Positions 1-10,799 of a stretch of 64,000 bases of DNA are shown piece after piece. Position numbers and translations under genes: made by a program. This DNA comes from Undaria pinnatifida (Eukaryota > Sar > Phaeophyceae > Laminariales > Alariaceae). The stretch spans positions 27,321,972-27,385,971 of the forward strand of contig JABAKD010000023.1 in the NCBI GenBank assembly GCA_012845835.1, in the 5' to 3' direction. The notes under the pieces were generated by a model, which was not told where the DNA came from, ran no database searches, and saw only the letters and a list, made by a program, of their open reading frames with translations. Every line of letters begins with the position of its first letter. Position 1 is the stretch's first letter.

Positions 1-480
1 TCTCCCGATGACGCCTGGATTCAACTAACGAAAACCAGGCTTATGAGCGGACAGTCTATCTACTAGACCACAAAGTCACATTGCTATCTAAATTTTTTCT
101 TGACAAATAAATATCGATTTTTCATGAGGATCATTTTTTTTTCGATGACACCCGGATTCGAACCAGCGAAGGCCACCAGGATTATACGCGTACAGTCTAT
201 GTACTAGACCACAATATGTCACAGCAGCAGTGAGTGGTGTATCTACCATTACTACCATTTTTTACCAAAAAATAAAGATCATTTTTTTCATGAGGATCAT
301 TTTTTTTCTCATATGACCCCTGGATTCAACCAAAGAACACCAGGCTTATAAGTGGACAGTCTATCTACTAGAAGACCACAAAGTCACGTTGATAATCTAT
401 TTTTTTTTTCATGAGGATCATTTTCTTTCCCCGATGACACCGGGATTCGAACCTACGAGAAGACCTTAAGGCTTATAGTA
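1..480 (-). repeat. Four tandem tRNA-like repeats
   Basis: Four diverged units lie near 1-85, 147-225, 312-398 and 437-480. On the minus strand units 1-3 read A-box-like TGGTCTAGTA, then an anticodon-like arm (CTCATAA, CGTATAA or CTTATAA), then a B-box. The B-box is a perfect GGTTCGAATCC in units 2 and 4. Unit 4 has no visible 5' half. Units are separated by a shared spacer, T-run plus CATGAGGATCATTTT. Unit 2 can form most of an acceptor stem and four T-stem pairs, but its D-arm is abnormal. I read these as degenerate tRNA-derived repeats (SINE heads or pseudo-tRNAs), not working tRNAs. Confidence 0.6.
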
Positions 481-540
481 GTACACACCGGTACTACTAC
501 ACCAGGTTTGTACATACTATCAGGTACTACGCTGTTGGAT

Positions 541-1040
541 CACAATACACGCCCAGCTCAGATCAGTCCGGTTTTTTACAGCCCAGCAGCGCAGCGTAGC
601 GCCGTGGGGAGCCGTGCGGTGCGGTGCCGTGTGCCCTTCGCTGCGGTGTTGTGTCGTGCTGCGCTGTGTCCTTTCTCTCGAACATAGACGAGAGCAGTAC
701 CGGGTATAATACGTGTTGTTGTGTACTATAGTCTATACTTTTTTTTTTTTTTTTTTCCTACATGTATCCGATCTTGCACGGCCCCCTGTTTTTTCCCCCA
801 CGCAAAGTACCCCCGTACCGCCGATCAGAACGTAACACCGGTACGAAAAGCACACAACACAGCTGAGCACAACAACAAGGCAATTTGCTTTGCACAAGAA
901 GCTCTTGGCATTATCAAATCGCTGTCCGCACCAAATCGTGGGCCCCTTCTTTCTGCCCCCTTCACATGTTTTTAGTTGCATTCTTCCTTGCCTTGCGCGA
1001 GCGTAGCGGGCGGCGTCCAGCCGCCCGCGAGCGAAGCCAC
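541..1040 (+). repeat. Composite GTGCC-rich repeat, copy 1
   Basis: This starts with CAGCGCAGCG and a GTGCCGTGCGGTGC-rich stretch, passes CGAACATAGACGAGAGCAGTAC, and after a T-rich spacer continues with GATCAGAACGTAACACC, AAGAAGCTCTTGGCATTA and ATTCTTCCTTGC. It ends in a GC-rich hairpin (GCGGGCGGC...GCCGCCCGC, 1004-1026). The same order occurs near 51,300-51,750 and, split by an insertion, at 56,490-57,540. No reading frame is conserved among copies. Confidence 0.7.
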
Positions 1041-1046
1041 TCTGTA

Positions 1047-1788
1047 CCGGAATATAGTTCACATTTGGACTCCTGGCGGCATAACTACTGCTGTGGGAGG
1101 AATTTTTTGAAACGTTTTTTTTTGCTGCGCAGAACCACTTTCGGCGGGAAACCTCAAAAACACACTTTTCGAAAAAGCAGACCACACACACCCTCTCAGC
1201 AGCAGCCAACACACAGCAAACAGAGCTCGCTCGCGGGAATCACCGGTTGGAGCACTTCCTGCGGACCTACTAACATGAGTGATTCGGAGAGCGCTGCTAA
1301 CACACCAAAGCGCAAGAATTTGACAACTTCAGAGAAGAGAGACATGATCGCCGAGCTGCTGAAGGGCAGCAACAAGGGAGAGTTGGTCCACGGTGACTTA
1401 ACCCTCTGTTGTACCCCGGGGATGATTCGCCAGCATCCCCGGATACTCTTCCACGACTGAGTTTTTCTTTCCTGCAGAAAGCACGGTCCACTGTGGTATT
1501 GGTTTATACGGGCGATGCCCGATGCTTCGGTCACAAACAACGGGGTCGATTTTCCAAAAAAAAAAAATTCCCACCATATTCCGCATTTCAGCTATTTTCC
1601 CGGGGATGATGAATCCGCATCCCCGCCCGGCCCATGAACTTTTTTTTTTTTTTTTTTCGGGCCCCCCTCACTACTGAGGGACAATGGCACATGGTTGAGC
1701 TATATAAATCACCAACATCACCCTCTATACCTCAATACTCCAAATGTGAACTATATTCCGGTTTTTCCAAATGTGAACTATATTCCGG
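1047..1788 (+). mobile_element. Mariner-like element, internally deleted
   Basis: The left end CCGGAATATAGTTCAC...TTTGGA is matched by its reverse complement at the right end, where the 23-bp terminal repeat is present twice in tandem (about 1738-1760 and 1766-1788). A TA dinucleotide flanks each outer end, as expected for Tc1/mariner insertion. Between the ends sits the start of a transposase-like ORF followed by unrelated-looking A/T-rich sequence, so most of the transposase gene is gone. Length is about 742 bp. Confidence 0.65.
1275..1460 (+). pseudogene. N-terminal remnant of mariner-like transposase
   Basis: The ATG opens an ORF whose first ~42 residues look like genuine protein: an acidic/serine start, a basic KRKN, then LTTSEKRDMIAELLKGSNKG followed by HGDL. 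This pattern (helix, LL, NG/KG, then GDL/GAI) is the first helix-turn-helix segment of plant/oomycete-type mariner transposases. After about base 1400 the frame runs into unrelated sequence and stops at 1460, so the second HTH and the DDD/DDE catalytic domain are absent. It sits inside a TIR-bounded element with TA duplications, which supports the call. The family assignment comes from remembered motif shape; a profile search with HTH/DDE_3 models would decide it. Confidence 0.5.
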
Positions 1789-1825
1789 TACAGAGTTTGT
1801 TTTTGAGAAAATCAGTACGTACCAG

Positions 1826-1880
1826 TTGGTACGTACGGCATATCTAGTTCCACTCGTACGTACGGCATATCTAGTTCCAC
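1826..1880 (+). repeat. 27-bp tandem duplication
   Basis: The unit GTACGTACGGCATATCTAG followed by TTCCACTC is present twice in direct tandem. No gene is seen between 1,790 and 2,050. Confidence 0.8.
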
Positions 1881-2055
1881 TCCGAAAGCTCCAGTCAGGA
1901 TACCCGTGTGCGTTTATCCGAGCGAAGCGAGTTTCCAATCTACACGTGGGCCTCGCAATATAGTCCCCCATGAAAAAAAAATGGTTTGTGTGCGTGTCTT
2001 CGACTAAACTTGATTTTAGTGTGGGATCATTTGATATCAGACTGCAGGTGGAGGC

Positions 2056-2185
2056 AGACCACCACGGAGCAACAAAACACATTCGAGCAGACCACCACGG
2101 AGCAACAAAACACATTCGAGCAGACCACTACGGAGCAACAAAACACATTCGAGCAGACCACCACGGAGCAACAACACACACACGT
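2056..2185 (+). repeat. 33-bp minisatellite, four units
   Basis: The unit GACCACCACGGAGCAAC followed by AAAACACATTCGAGCA is repeated four times with few changes. Because 33 is a multiple of three, several frames stay open through it; I do not take these as genes. Confidence 0.9.
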
Positions 2186-2325
2186 ATACAGGTATACACG
2201 TATACACACACGTATACACACACGTATACACGTATAGACACACACACGTATACACACACGTATACACATATACACACACGTATACACACGTATACACACA
2301 CGTATACACACACGTATACACACTC
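2181..2325 (+). repeat. (ACACACGTATAC)n microsatellite
   Basis: About 145 bp of alternating ACAC and GTATAC with a 12-bp basic period. It abuts the 33-bp minisatellite. Open frames through it encode only Tyr/Thr/His repeats. Confidence 0.95.
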
Positions 2326-2419
2326 CGTAACACGCGTTAGCGAAGTATCACACGCAGCCTGCAAAGGTTACAATAGATCAAAACCCTTTTTGGTCGATCT
2401 CACAGCTGAATTGTTGTCT

Positions 2420-2800
2420 TAATTTTTTAAATATAATACAACGGGCATATGGCTTTCATCCCTGCGTTTTCCGAACCAATCCGATTGGCCGAGGGACCCC
2501 CTCCTCGCCCCTTCTCGACCAATCAGGGGGCGACGCGCACGCGGCGGGAGCTTGCCCTCGGGTATACCCCCCAGTCCCGCTGCCACCGGTTGAGCAAGTT
2601 CAGTGACTACCATGTCATCATCCTCATTAATAGAGTAGGTGTACATTCAACTACTTGCCGAATTCAGTACAACTTGATTTTCGAGCAACACAAAACTACC
2701 GCACAACGTCAGCATTCGGCAACACGGAACGGAAGCAACACACAACACAACAACCGCACCAACACGACATCCGCTTCCAGGTCGCCGACATAACACTACC
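2420..2800 (+). repeat. Dispersed repeat family D, copy 1
   Basis: Landmarks in order are CGGGCATATGG, a CCAATC/GATTGG-rich GC block, CCCCCAGTCCCGCTGCC, AAGTTCAGTGACTACC, CTCATTAATAGAGT, GAATTCAGTACAACTTG, and AGCAACACACAACACAACAA. The same order recurs at 22,000-22,320 and 22,360-22,535, and inverted at 11,290-12,050. No conserved ORF is seen. Confidence 0.75.
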
Positions 2801-2809
2801 CACGTACCG

Positions 2810-3390
2810 TACGACGCTTACCCACCGACCAAGCCATCCACCTACCAACAAACCCACCCACCATGCTACAGCAGTACAGCATCCAACGGATGCGTTGTTT
2901 CGCGCTCGAACTTCGCCAGAGCAGGCCGGTTATACAGCGGAGAGAACAAAATACTGCTGTTGTACCAAAGACAATAACACACCAGCTCCACCTCCCACAG
3001 GCACGAAAGCACCCACCCACGCACGAAACGACCGCCACCCACCCAACCAACCGCCCGCCAACCGACCAACCCATCCTACCGCAAAACACTCCAACCAATA
3101 CAAGTAGGTGCTACAGCAGCAGTACAGCAGTACGTACCAGCTGGTGCATACTACCAGCGAACAGAGGCGATTGGTCCGTACTTGTTTTTTATCTTGGGAA
3201 TACAATCATGGGTACGTTGTACCTCCAGCGGAGTACAAAAACAATATCGTGTTAACCACATTCATTCTCACTCATCCACCGACCCACAACGCACCCACCA
3301 ACCCGTACCGGTACCTACTGCTGCATGCTGAAGATCACGTACCTGCGATTATAGCGCCCACGACCAAAACAGAGCACCCTCGGTAAGTTT
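2810..3390 (+). repeat. Dispersed repeat family B, copy 1 (with CCCACC runs)
   Basis: CCCACC/CCAACC simple sequence alternates with conserved blocks: TACAGCAGTACAGCA, CGAACTTCGCCAGAGCAGG, ATACAGCGGAGAACAAAA-like sequence, CTCCCACAGGCACGAAA, and GTACGTACCAGCTGG. Related segments occur at 4,020-4,760 (inverted), 10,800-11,290 (inverted), 24,290-24,850 and 58,846-59,640. The pattern looks like a transposon family that carries its own simple repeats; ends are not resolved. Confidence 0.6.
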
Positions 3391-3930
3391 TATTTAAGGC
3401 GTGGTGATCCGTTTCAGTTAATTCTTCGCCCAGACCATTCTCTGGGGTGATGAAAAATATGAAAAGGCAGCTAATATTATGTAGTCCACAACCAATGCCA
3501 CAATGTTCAAGCCGTAATTTTTTTTAGCAGTTCTGTTGAAAGTGATGCTTCTTGATCGTCGGACGTGTCTGTAGCTACTATAACACACCCCAACACGAAG
3601 CCCGCGCTTCCGTTGACCGGCAAACGGCTTAAACAGCAGCAGAGCCGTTAGGCAACACAGCAGCACGCCTCTCACCCCTACCAGGTGCCAACTATACCTC
3701 TTTTAATTGAGGTGCTCCAACGAGGTTGGGACGAACACGGCCATTTTTTTTCACAATATCATGAATGCAACGGTTTCCGTGGATACCACCACCCTCGCTT
3801 GGCGCAGCCCAATAAGAAAAGGGGAAAAAATGAGGCGCGCGAATCGCGCTGTATTTTTTGCTTTTTCATATATACTAGTATATGAGTACGAGTACATATA
3901 CATCCACCCTCGACGATTGTCGGTTGGAAG
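3310..3930 (-). repeat. Dispersed repeat family E, copy 1, with decayed ORF
   Basis: Reading on the minus strand, the order is GCGCG-rich block, TTATTGGGCTGCGCCAAGC, GGTATCCACGGAAACCGTTG, CTGCTGCTG with CCGTTTGCCGGTC, GTGGCATTGGTTGTGGACTA, CAGAGAATGGTCTGGG, CGCTATAATCGCAGGTAC, and CTTCAGCATGCAGCAGTAGG. The same series occurs in the + orientation at 7,480-8,040. On the minus strand 3,675-3,418 an 85-residue ORF contains KPFAGQ, NIVALVVDY and PQRMVW. The other copy keeps GPFAGP and PQRIVW in shifted frames, so a former protein is possible. I do not recognise it. Confidence 0.65.
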
Positions 3931-4019
3931 GAAGCCTGAACCTATTTTAGTCACATAATTAGGTTCTGTCTTTCCAACTGAACAGCTGGAACAGCGTGTA
4001 TCATTCCAACTGAATAGCA

Positions 4020-4760
4020 CCACGATCTACGTACTGCGGGTCCTCAAGTCTCCTGAACCAACCAAATGCTCCTCGCGTAGCTTTTACCGCCGTACATACC
4101 TCTGCACTGCTGTACTGCTGTAGTGTCTTGGTCTGTGGGTGGTGGGGGTGCACGTTGGTGGGTAGCGCGTGTGGTATAGTTCGTGGTGTGGGTGTGTTTT
4201 CGTGCCTGTGGGAGATGGCCCTGGTATTTTTGTTTTTTTCACGTATCACCTTACTTTTGATATAGAACTCCCCAGACTAATTTCACTGCTCTCCTGCTGT
4301 TTTCCCGTGTTTTTTTACCGGGTGCGGGTCCTCAAGATTCGAGAACCAACCAAATGCTCCTCCCGTACCGGTATACCGCCGTACATACTGCTGCAGTGCT
4401 GCACTGCTGTAGTGGCTTGGTCGGTGGGGTGGTGGGTGGGTGGTGGAGGTGCACGTGGGTTGGTAGAACGTGTTGTATGGTTTGAGGGTGTGTTTTCGTG
4501 CCTGTGGGAGATGGCCATGCTATTTTGTTCTTTTTTACGTATCACACTAATTTCAATATAACTCCCCACATTACCTTTTTTTTCATGCGAGTCACATTCA
4601 TTTTAATATAAAACTCCCCACACTACTTTCACTGCCGCACTGCAGTTGGGTTCGTGAGCGGATGGTTTAGTGTATGGGTGGGTGCAACGTGCGGTATAGT
4701 TCGTGGGCTTGTTTTTGTGCTTGTTGGAGATGGCCCTATTATTTTGTTTTTGTTACAAAC
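4020..4760 (-). repeat. Family B, three tandem units
   Basis: Two full units of about 293 bp (from GGGTCCTCAAG at 4039 and 4328) and a partial third (about 4,630-4,760) share CCAACCAAATGCTCCTC, CGCCGTACATAC, GTGTTTTCGTGCCTGTGGG, AGATGGCC and ATATA.AACTCCCCA. Orientation is opposite to the copy at 2,810. Confidence 0.75.
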
Positions 4761-4797
4761 AGCAGCAGCAATTTTTTTTTCTTCGCTATACCGACGA

Positions 4798-5176
4798 GCG
4801 CTGGCGTAATTCAGGAGTATCACTATTGGAACGTTGTGGGAATGCTCTTTGGATCGGCCCGATTCTGATCAGCCGGTTTTTCAATATATCATAGTCTATT
4901 TTGTATTATATTTGCCTCGGTGAAGTTGTAATCACCAAACGGTTTGCGGCAAATTTGTCTTCGTTTCTTTCCGCCTGCCTGCGCTATGCGCTGGCGTAAT
5001 TCAGGAGTATCACTAGTGGAACGTTGTGGAAATACTCTTTGGATCGGCCCGATTCTGATCAGCCGGTTTTTCAATATATCATACTCTATTTTGTATTATG
5101 TTTGTCTCGGTGAAGTTGTAGTCACCAAACGATTTGCGGCAAATTTGTCTTCGTCTCTTCCCGCCTGCCTGCGCAG
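4798..5176 (+). repeat. 190-bp tandem duplication
   Basis: GCGCTGGCGTAATTCAGGAG begins at 4798 and again at 4988. The two units run in register through TTTGGATCGGCCCGATTC, TCAATATATCAT, GGTGAAGTTGTA and CGCCTGCCTGCGC with only scattered substitutions. A recent local duplication; no gene is apparent. Confidence 0.95.
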
Positions 5177-7475
5177 TCATAGGATACCCTCCTAATGCAG
5201 TAAGGTGTTCTGACGTGTTTCTATGCTCCCGATTCCAAGAAATAATCAACTTCCAAACTAACACGACCCAAAAGGGCCCAAATGGTTTTTTTTTTTTTTT
5301 TTTCATTATTGAGTTTGGTTTTTTGCATTTCGAACCGAACAGTAATGTTGGCCAGGACAACCCGCAAATGTCCCGGGCGAATGAAAACGTCGCGTGAGCA
5401 AGAAACCAGCATAAATCTACGTGACTTCTGCGTACAGCAGCGGCAGAAGTGGGACAGCCCGCAATTGCCCCCCCGGTGACGTCGTTGGACAGCCTTCGCA
5501 TGATTTCCGTAGAGCACAGATCACATATGCAGAAGCAGCAGCAGGGTGTCGTTGGGCAGCAGCTACGTTGGGACGTGATTTTTTTTTTCTATTTTTTCAA
5601 CCGCGGTTTTTTTTCTTCTTTTTCCCGTCTATATCTCGCCTATCCACAACGCCACAGTTTTCCCTACTGTTTACATCCTTCATATTTGTGTTTTTTTTTT
5701 CGTCTTTCCAATTCCTCTATCAAGTGCGGCAACACCTACCTTCACACATGCCTGTGCGCAAAACCGCTACTGACAAAACCCGCAAATCAACGGTATATGT
5801 TTCAAATACATATAGCACCTCAACCTCTTGGTACGGCCCATTACCCTCTCCTTTTCTTAGTCACGTCTTTTTTACGCAACTATTATGGAGGGCGGGGCTG
5901 CTTATAAGTAACATTCACTTGATCCGCAACCATTTGGACATATTCTAACTCCAAAGTTGGCAGCTGTGTTGCTGAGGCTGCAGGCTGAAGCGCGCTTACT
6001 TGCATACGTTATAAATTGTTGATTTATTGTTTAGTATTGAATCCGATTCGTTTTAATCGAGAACGTCCATGCCAAAAGACTACGGTCACACGGCGCACGA
6101 AGATTATCGATACTAAGTAAAATCTATACGAAAGTCCGAAAACATTCGCCGCAGACGACGTTGATACTCGGTGTGAACGCTCCTTGAGGTATGACAGAAC
6201 GATCGATATCTTCGCCATCGTCGTGTTCGTTTTCTGTCAGGAGATATCGCGCGCACAACATTTCCGTACGAAGTTGAGATACTACGACGAGGGACATGAA
6301 AGTTTGGTCTGGGGATCCAAATTTTGGAGTTTCGACTTCAAATTTCGACAGTGATTGACGCGCGTATGAGCAGATATTTCGTGCACCTTTTTATTTCATG
6401 CTCACCATCACCTTTTTCGCCTATATTTCGGCTATATTATCGGCTGGATGGTTATCGAAACCGCCTTAACCCCCCTGCGCCACAAAATTGTTTTTGAAAG
6501 TGCACGCTTGAATAGCTTGTTACATATCATGTGACGATGAAGTATCCCCACACCAAATGTTAGGTCGAAATTCGCACAACTGAACCCTGAAAATGCGTTT
6601 GAATCTGGGGTTCCTCTCTTGGTCGGACCAGGTCGAATCTCAACAACACACAGGAAACAACAACGATTGCTCTGCATCTGATTCCGACCACCAGCCACAG
6701 CGCAGAGACTTCGTTAACGGTGGTAGCGGTGTACGGGTACGAGGAAGATAACGGCTCGGAGGTTCGTAGGGACAGCATACCTGTAGATTAGGCCGTGTAT
6801 TACATGGTATCATACGTAAAATACGTGGTGCGTACTCTATATTAGGTATTGGTACGGTCCCGTACGGGAGGGCGGTTTTGACTAATTTCATTTCTACATC
6901 GCACACACACCGGTATTTTCGTAGACTCGACCGCAGTAAATAGCCGTAGGTACCCTGCATAAAATTGCGTAGGGGAAGGAACTACTCGCAAACACAGGTA
7001 TCTATATAGGCACGACCGCACTAGCTGCAGGTACCCTGTGCATGAAGTATTTATAGGGTACATAGTAAGGGTGAAACATTTTCATGTTGCTCACAAACGA
7101 ACGAGAAAGGGTAACACGGCTGTATAACCTACGAACCTCCGTGCACCGCTGGAACGGAATTAGCAGCAGAACTTTCCGGAGCCGGGGCGGCACCAGCGGC
7201 TATGGTATAATAGCAACGGCAACGCAACATTCACAGCAGGGATAATTGTGATTGAGGGAGGTGACGGCACCCTACGATGAGTGGCTTGAAACCGTAACTC
7301 TCGCTTTCAATAACGTATCCTCCATATATTCGCGCACAATTATAGGATGAACGACCCCTCAACCAACAGGTTCGTCTCGGAACGTGCTGTGGAAGAGTGG
7401 CAGAACGCATGTCTTCAACGTACCTGGTATGAACTAATACCGTTCCGGAACGTGCTGCGGATGGATGGTGAACGT
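5177..7475. other. No recognisable gene; T-rich, low-complexity stretch
   Basis: Poly-T tracts occur at 5,284-5,303 and 5,578-5,700. From 6,760 to 7,060 there is a weak ~90-bp repetition built on GACCGCA...GTA(C)CCTG. Open frames here are short and show no domain I recognise. Confidence 0.5.
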
Positions 7476-7479
7476 ATGT

Positions 7480-8036
7480 ATACACAAGCGCAAAAATCGG
7501 CGCGCTTTGCGCGCCTTATCATAGTTTTCTTTCTTTCTTATTGGGCTGCGCCAAGCAAAGGTCGTAGATGGTATCCACGGAAACCGTTGCATTACAATCA
7601 CCGCTTTTGTCCCAGACTTGTTGGAGCAGTAGCGGTAGGTGTGAAAGACGTGCTGTCGCTGTGGTGTCTGTTTATGCTGCTGCTGTGTGGGCCGTTTGCC
7701 GGTCCAAGCATCCTTTTTCGCGGGACTGGTAAATGCTCACGGCTTGGATATCGTAGCATTAGTTGTGGACTAGTTATGCGTACGAACCTGCCTTTGTACT
7801 TTCAATCAATTCCACAGAGAATTGTCTGGGGGTAGAATTAACCGAAACGAACCAGGGGCAAGCTCAAAAAGCGAAGAGTTGATAGTCGTGGGTCGATGTT
7901 TTCCAGATTCTCGAACGATATGCTACTATACTCACTTTTACAGACCACGCTATACTGAAAACTCACGGAGTGTTTTTTTGTCGTGGGCGTTATAATCGCA
8001 GGTACCTGTATCTTCAGCATGCAGCAGTAGGTACCG
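7480..8036 (+). repeat. Family E, copy 2
   Basis: This is the inverted partner of 3,310-3,930 with the same landmark order (TTATTGGGCTGCGCCAAGC, ATCCACGGAAACCGTTGCAT, GGGCCGTTTGCCGGTCC, GCATTAGTTGTGGACTA, CCACAGAGAATTGTCTGGG, GTTATAATCGCAGGTACC). It ends directly against the 325-bp repeat at 8,036. Confidence 0.65.
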
Positions 8037-8364
8037 GTTGTTGGTTTGTGCTTGTATCAAAGCCTGATTGGGATATTGTTTGTGGTTTGTGAAACCGTAA
8101 CGCATCTTAGGAGATACGGTGGAACCAGGTTGGTTCCCGGAGAACTAATAATACAATTGTGTGTGGTCTCCAATCTCTCATGATTGGGGTCACACCGTGG
8201 CTGGGGAGGAAAAGCCCCTCAGCCGCACTTCGAAACTCCACTTCGAAACTCTACTCTACTTCTCTTCCCAGCCCGATGGCTCTCCGGATTATGTGACTTC
8301 TGTCTCCGTGAGTGAGCCAGCCATGCACCTACCACCCGTGTACGTGGATGGTCAAATATACTGG
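8036..8364 (+). repeat. 325-bp dispersed repeat, copy 1
   Basis: From GGTTTGTGCTTGTATCAAAG to GTGGATGGTCAAATA this segment matches 10,476-10,798 almost base for base. Differences include ATCTTAGGAGATAC versus ATCCGAGGAGATGC. Sequence beyond GGTCAAATA diverges at once, which marks a clean right end. There is an internal duplication, CACTTCGAAACTC/CACTTCGAAACTC. Confidence 0.9.
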
Positions 8365-8409
8365 TATTGAAGGATCGATCCAGATATCTCGCGCACAGGG
8401 TGAGCGCAA

Positions 8410-8830
8410 GGATGGGCACGTCATTCGCATTTTCAGAGGACTACATGGATTACTCGGATGCTCTGCGGCAGGCCGCAGCGGATATGCCCCCGAAGTGGGA
8501 GTTCTCAACCTGAGACTATCAATCCCAGCTGGCCTGCTCTACTGAAGAAACGGAAGCGATACAGCAATACGGAATCGCAATACAAAGGCGAGCATACTAA
8601 ATAGTATGTGAGTTGCAAGACCAGCGAGACGCCGCAGAGGCAAGCCGAGCACAAACAGAGGCACGAGCAGAACGGAAAGGAGCACAGGCGAAAGAGAGCC
8701 ATGCCCCACCATCTAGCCAGCCCCATTTGATGCAGAAGTCATCGAGCGAGAACGCCGCAAGGTCGTTGAAGCACCAGCCTGCACAGCAGAGGACGTATTC
8801 GTGCCCGTTGACATGGACTTCTAACCGCAC
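8410..8830 (+). pseudogene. Decayed coding sequence, unknown protein
   Basis: Several short stretches look like real protein but lie in different frames or are broken by stops. Around 8,425-8,505 one frame reads EDYMDYSDALRQAAADMPPK followed by WEF and a stop. Around 8,540-8,600 it reads STEETEAIQQYGIAIQRRAY then TAA. From 8,613 it is Ala/Gln/Arg-rich (AAEASRAQTEARAERKG, coiled-coil-like). Near 8,735-8,825 another frame reads EVIERERRKVVEAP...VFVPVDMDF. Together they suggest one old gene with at least one stop and one frameshift, immediately downstream of the 325-bp repeat. I do not recognise the family. A BLASTX search allowing frameshifts would settle it. Confidence 0.3.
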
Positions 8831-8930
8831 GGAGCAAGAAGGGCGATTTAATTTGGAGGGGGCAGAGGAGGAGGAAGAGCGAGACTGTTTTTGGGAATAG
8901 GTGGGAGACGACGAGCAATGGTGGAACAAC

Positions 8931-9108
8931 ATGGTGGTAGCTAAGCTGGTGGTGGTGGAAAAGCAGCAGCAGGCATCACAGCCGGCGGCCTGGCTTGACG
9001 AAGATGACGAGTAATGGTGGAACATCATGGTGGTAGCTGAGCTGGGGGTGGCAGAAAAGCAGCAGCAGGAACCACAGCCGGCGGCCTGGCTTGACGAAGA
9101 CGATGATG
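8931..9108 (+). repeat. 96-bp tandem duplication
   Basis: ATGGTGGTAGCT begins at 8931 and 9027. Both units continue with GGTGG, AAAAGCAGCAGCAGG and CACAGCCGGCGGCCTGGC. The period is divisible by three. The second unit opens a 176-residue frame (9,027-9,557) starting MVVAELGVAEKQQQ with WLDEDDD, for which I see no domain; it may be part of the decayed gene upstream. Confidence 0.85.
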
Positions 9109-10475
9109 CCGGTGGAGAACAGCCGATATCGTCGCCGCCGAGGGGAGTTTTATCGGGTACGCATCCGACGTTCTCGTGTCGGGCCGTCATTGACGGTATG
9201 CACCGTCAGGCCGGCGATGCGCGACGTGGGCGGATATTTCAGACGGTGGCGCAGGAGGGTGGAGACCGTGGAAAAAGGTGGGAGAAGGATTGGGAGAGTC
9301 GGAGGCTTAGTGGTGGATTGGGGTTCGGCTTCTTCGCGGGGCCTGGGGAGGAGCATGGACGGCGGAGAAGGCGCTATCCGCTGCGAGAGCGTCTACGTGA
9401 GAAAGAGAAGATCATCGTCTGGCGCAAGAGCACGTGTTCAAAAAGGCACGTATTTAATATTTTTTGGTCTTGCAGATTCGGGGTGCGGTTCGGTTCTTGG
9501 ATTGGTATTACATTTGGTATTATGAGGCATTGCTGTGTGCTCAACCCCAGTAGCTAGTAAGCATAGACTAATACTGTTGGGCTCTCAAATCGGGCACTCT
9601 TACAATGGCGGCGTTACGTATTTTCGAATTTGGGATGCAAGAATGCAGTACCTGGTATGTGAAGTTGATATTTATTGATTGACGTACATTGCTGATAGGA
9701 TGCTTGGTGAGAAATTCGATTTGAGAAAGGACATAGACTATTTGTCTTGAACAGGTAGAGTAGGTAGGTATGTATGATGAATGCTGGCCTCCAAAGTTAG
9801 TTGAAGAAGCACATGTCCTAATCAGGGTGTCTGTAATTCCAACGCATGTTGAGAGCTTGGTATGGACAAAACCAGAGCGAAACTGATTGGACGAAATGTG
9901 GCTTGACTCCGGAGTGAAGGAGTTATATCTTACTTGGCTGATTTTATTTGTTGGATAATGACGTAACAATTGAATGCGATGCCCTTCCACTTTGTTTGAA
10001 TTAGAGGATTCTACTTTTGAGTTTGCTTTAATCTAGGATGTGATGAACATTATCGTGATAGTTTTCACGAGCAGGAGGGATGTAGGATTCACTATGTTGA
10101 TGCAGGATTCACTATGTGCTGGATGGCATGCTATCAGTATCGAATTCGGGTCTGTGTTGATACTAATAGTTTTACTTTTTTTAATTATGCCTGGAGCATG
10201 TTGAAAACGGGAGTATCTTCGTATATTTCCACCAGAACTTCGCTTGATCGAAGGTTTGGAAGCATGTTAGTCTGGGGGAACAATATTGATTGTTTTTGAG
10301 CATTGAATGATGAAATTTGAGATTTTTATTTTTTTATTTCGGTATTTAAAATTCGGTTGATGGAGGACTTGGAGTATATTACTTTGGGGGAATAATATTG
10401 GTTGTTTTTGAGTATTGAATTTTGCTTAGCGGTTTGAATGGGCGTTATCATGACTGTGTTACAAGCAGGGGGAAT

Positions 10476-10798
10476 GTTGGTTTGTGCTTGTATCAAAGCC
10501 TGATTGGGATACTGTTTGTGGTTTGTGAAACCGTAACGCATCCGAGGAGATGCGGTGGACCCAGGTTGGTTCTCGGAGAACTAATAATACAATTGTATGT
10601 GGTCTCCAATCTCTCATGATTGGGGTCACCACGTGGCTGGGGAGGAAAAGCCCCTCAGCCGCACTTCGAAACTCCACTTCGAAACTCTACTCTACTTCTC
10701 TTCCCAGCCCGATGGCTCTCCGGATTATGTGACTTCTGTCTCCGTGAGTGAGCCAGCCATGCACCTACCACCCGTGTACGTGGATGGTCAAATACCGG
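10476..10798 (+). repeat. 325-bp dispersed repeat, copy 2
   Basis: Direct-orientation partner of 8,036-8,364. Right of GGTCAAATA it passes into ACCGGTACCACCGG and a family B segment. Confidence 0.9.
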
Positions 10799-10799
10799 T

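Noticed and set aside
147-225. Functional tRNA gene on the minus strand
   Set aside because: A- and B-boxes are fine, but the D-arm is abnormal and the anticodon arm does not pair well; neighbouring units are equally degenerate.
1970-2422. 150-codon ORF rich in His/Thr/Tyr
   Set aside because: Encoded by the 33-bp minisatellite and the ACACACGTATAC microsatellite; the period alone keeps it open.
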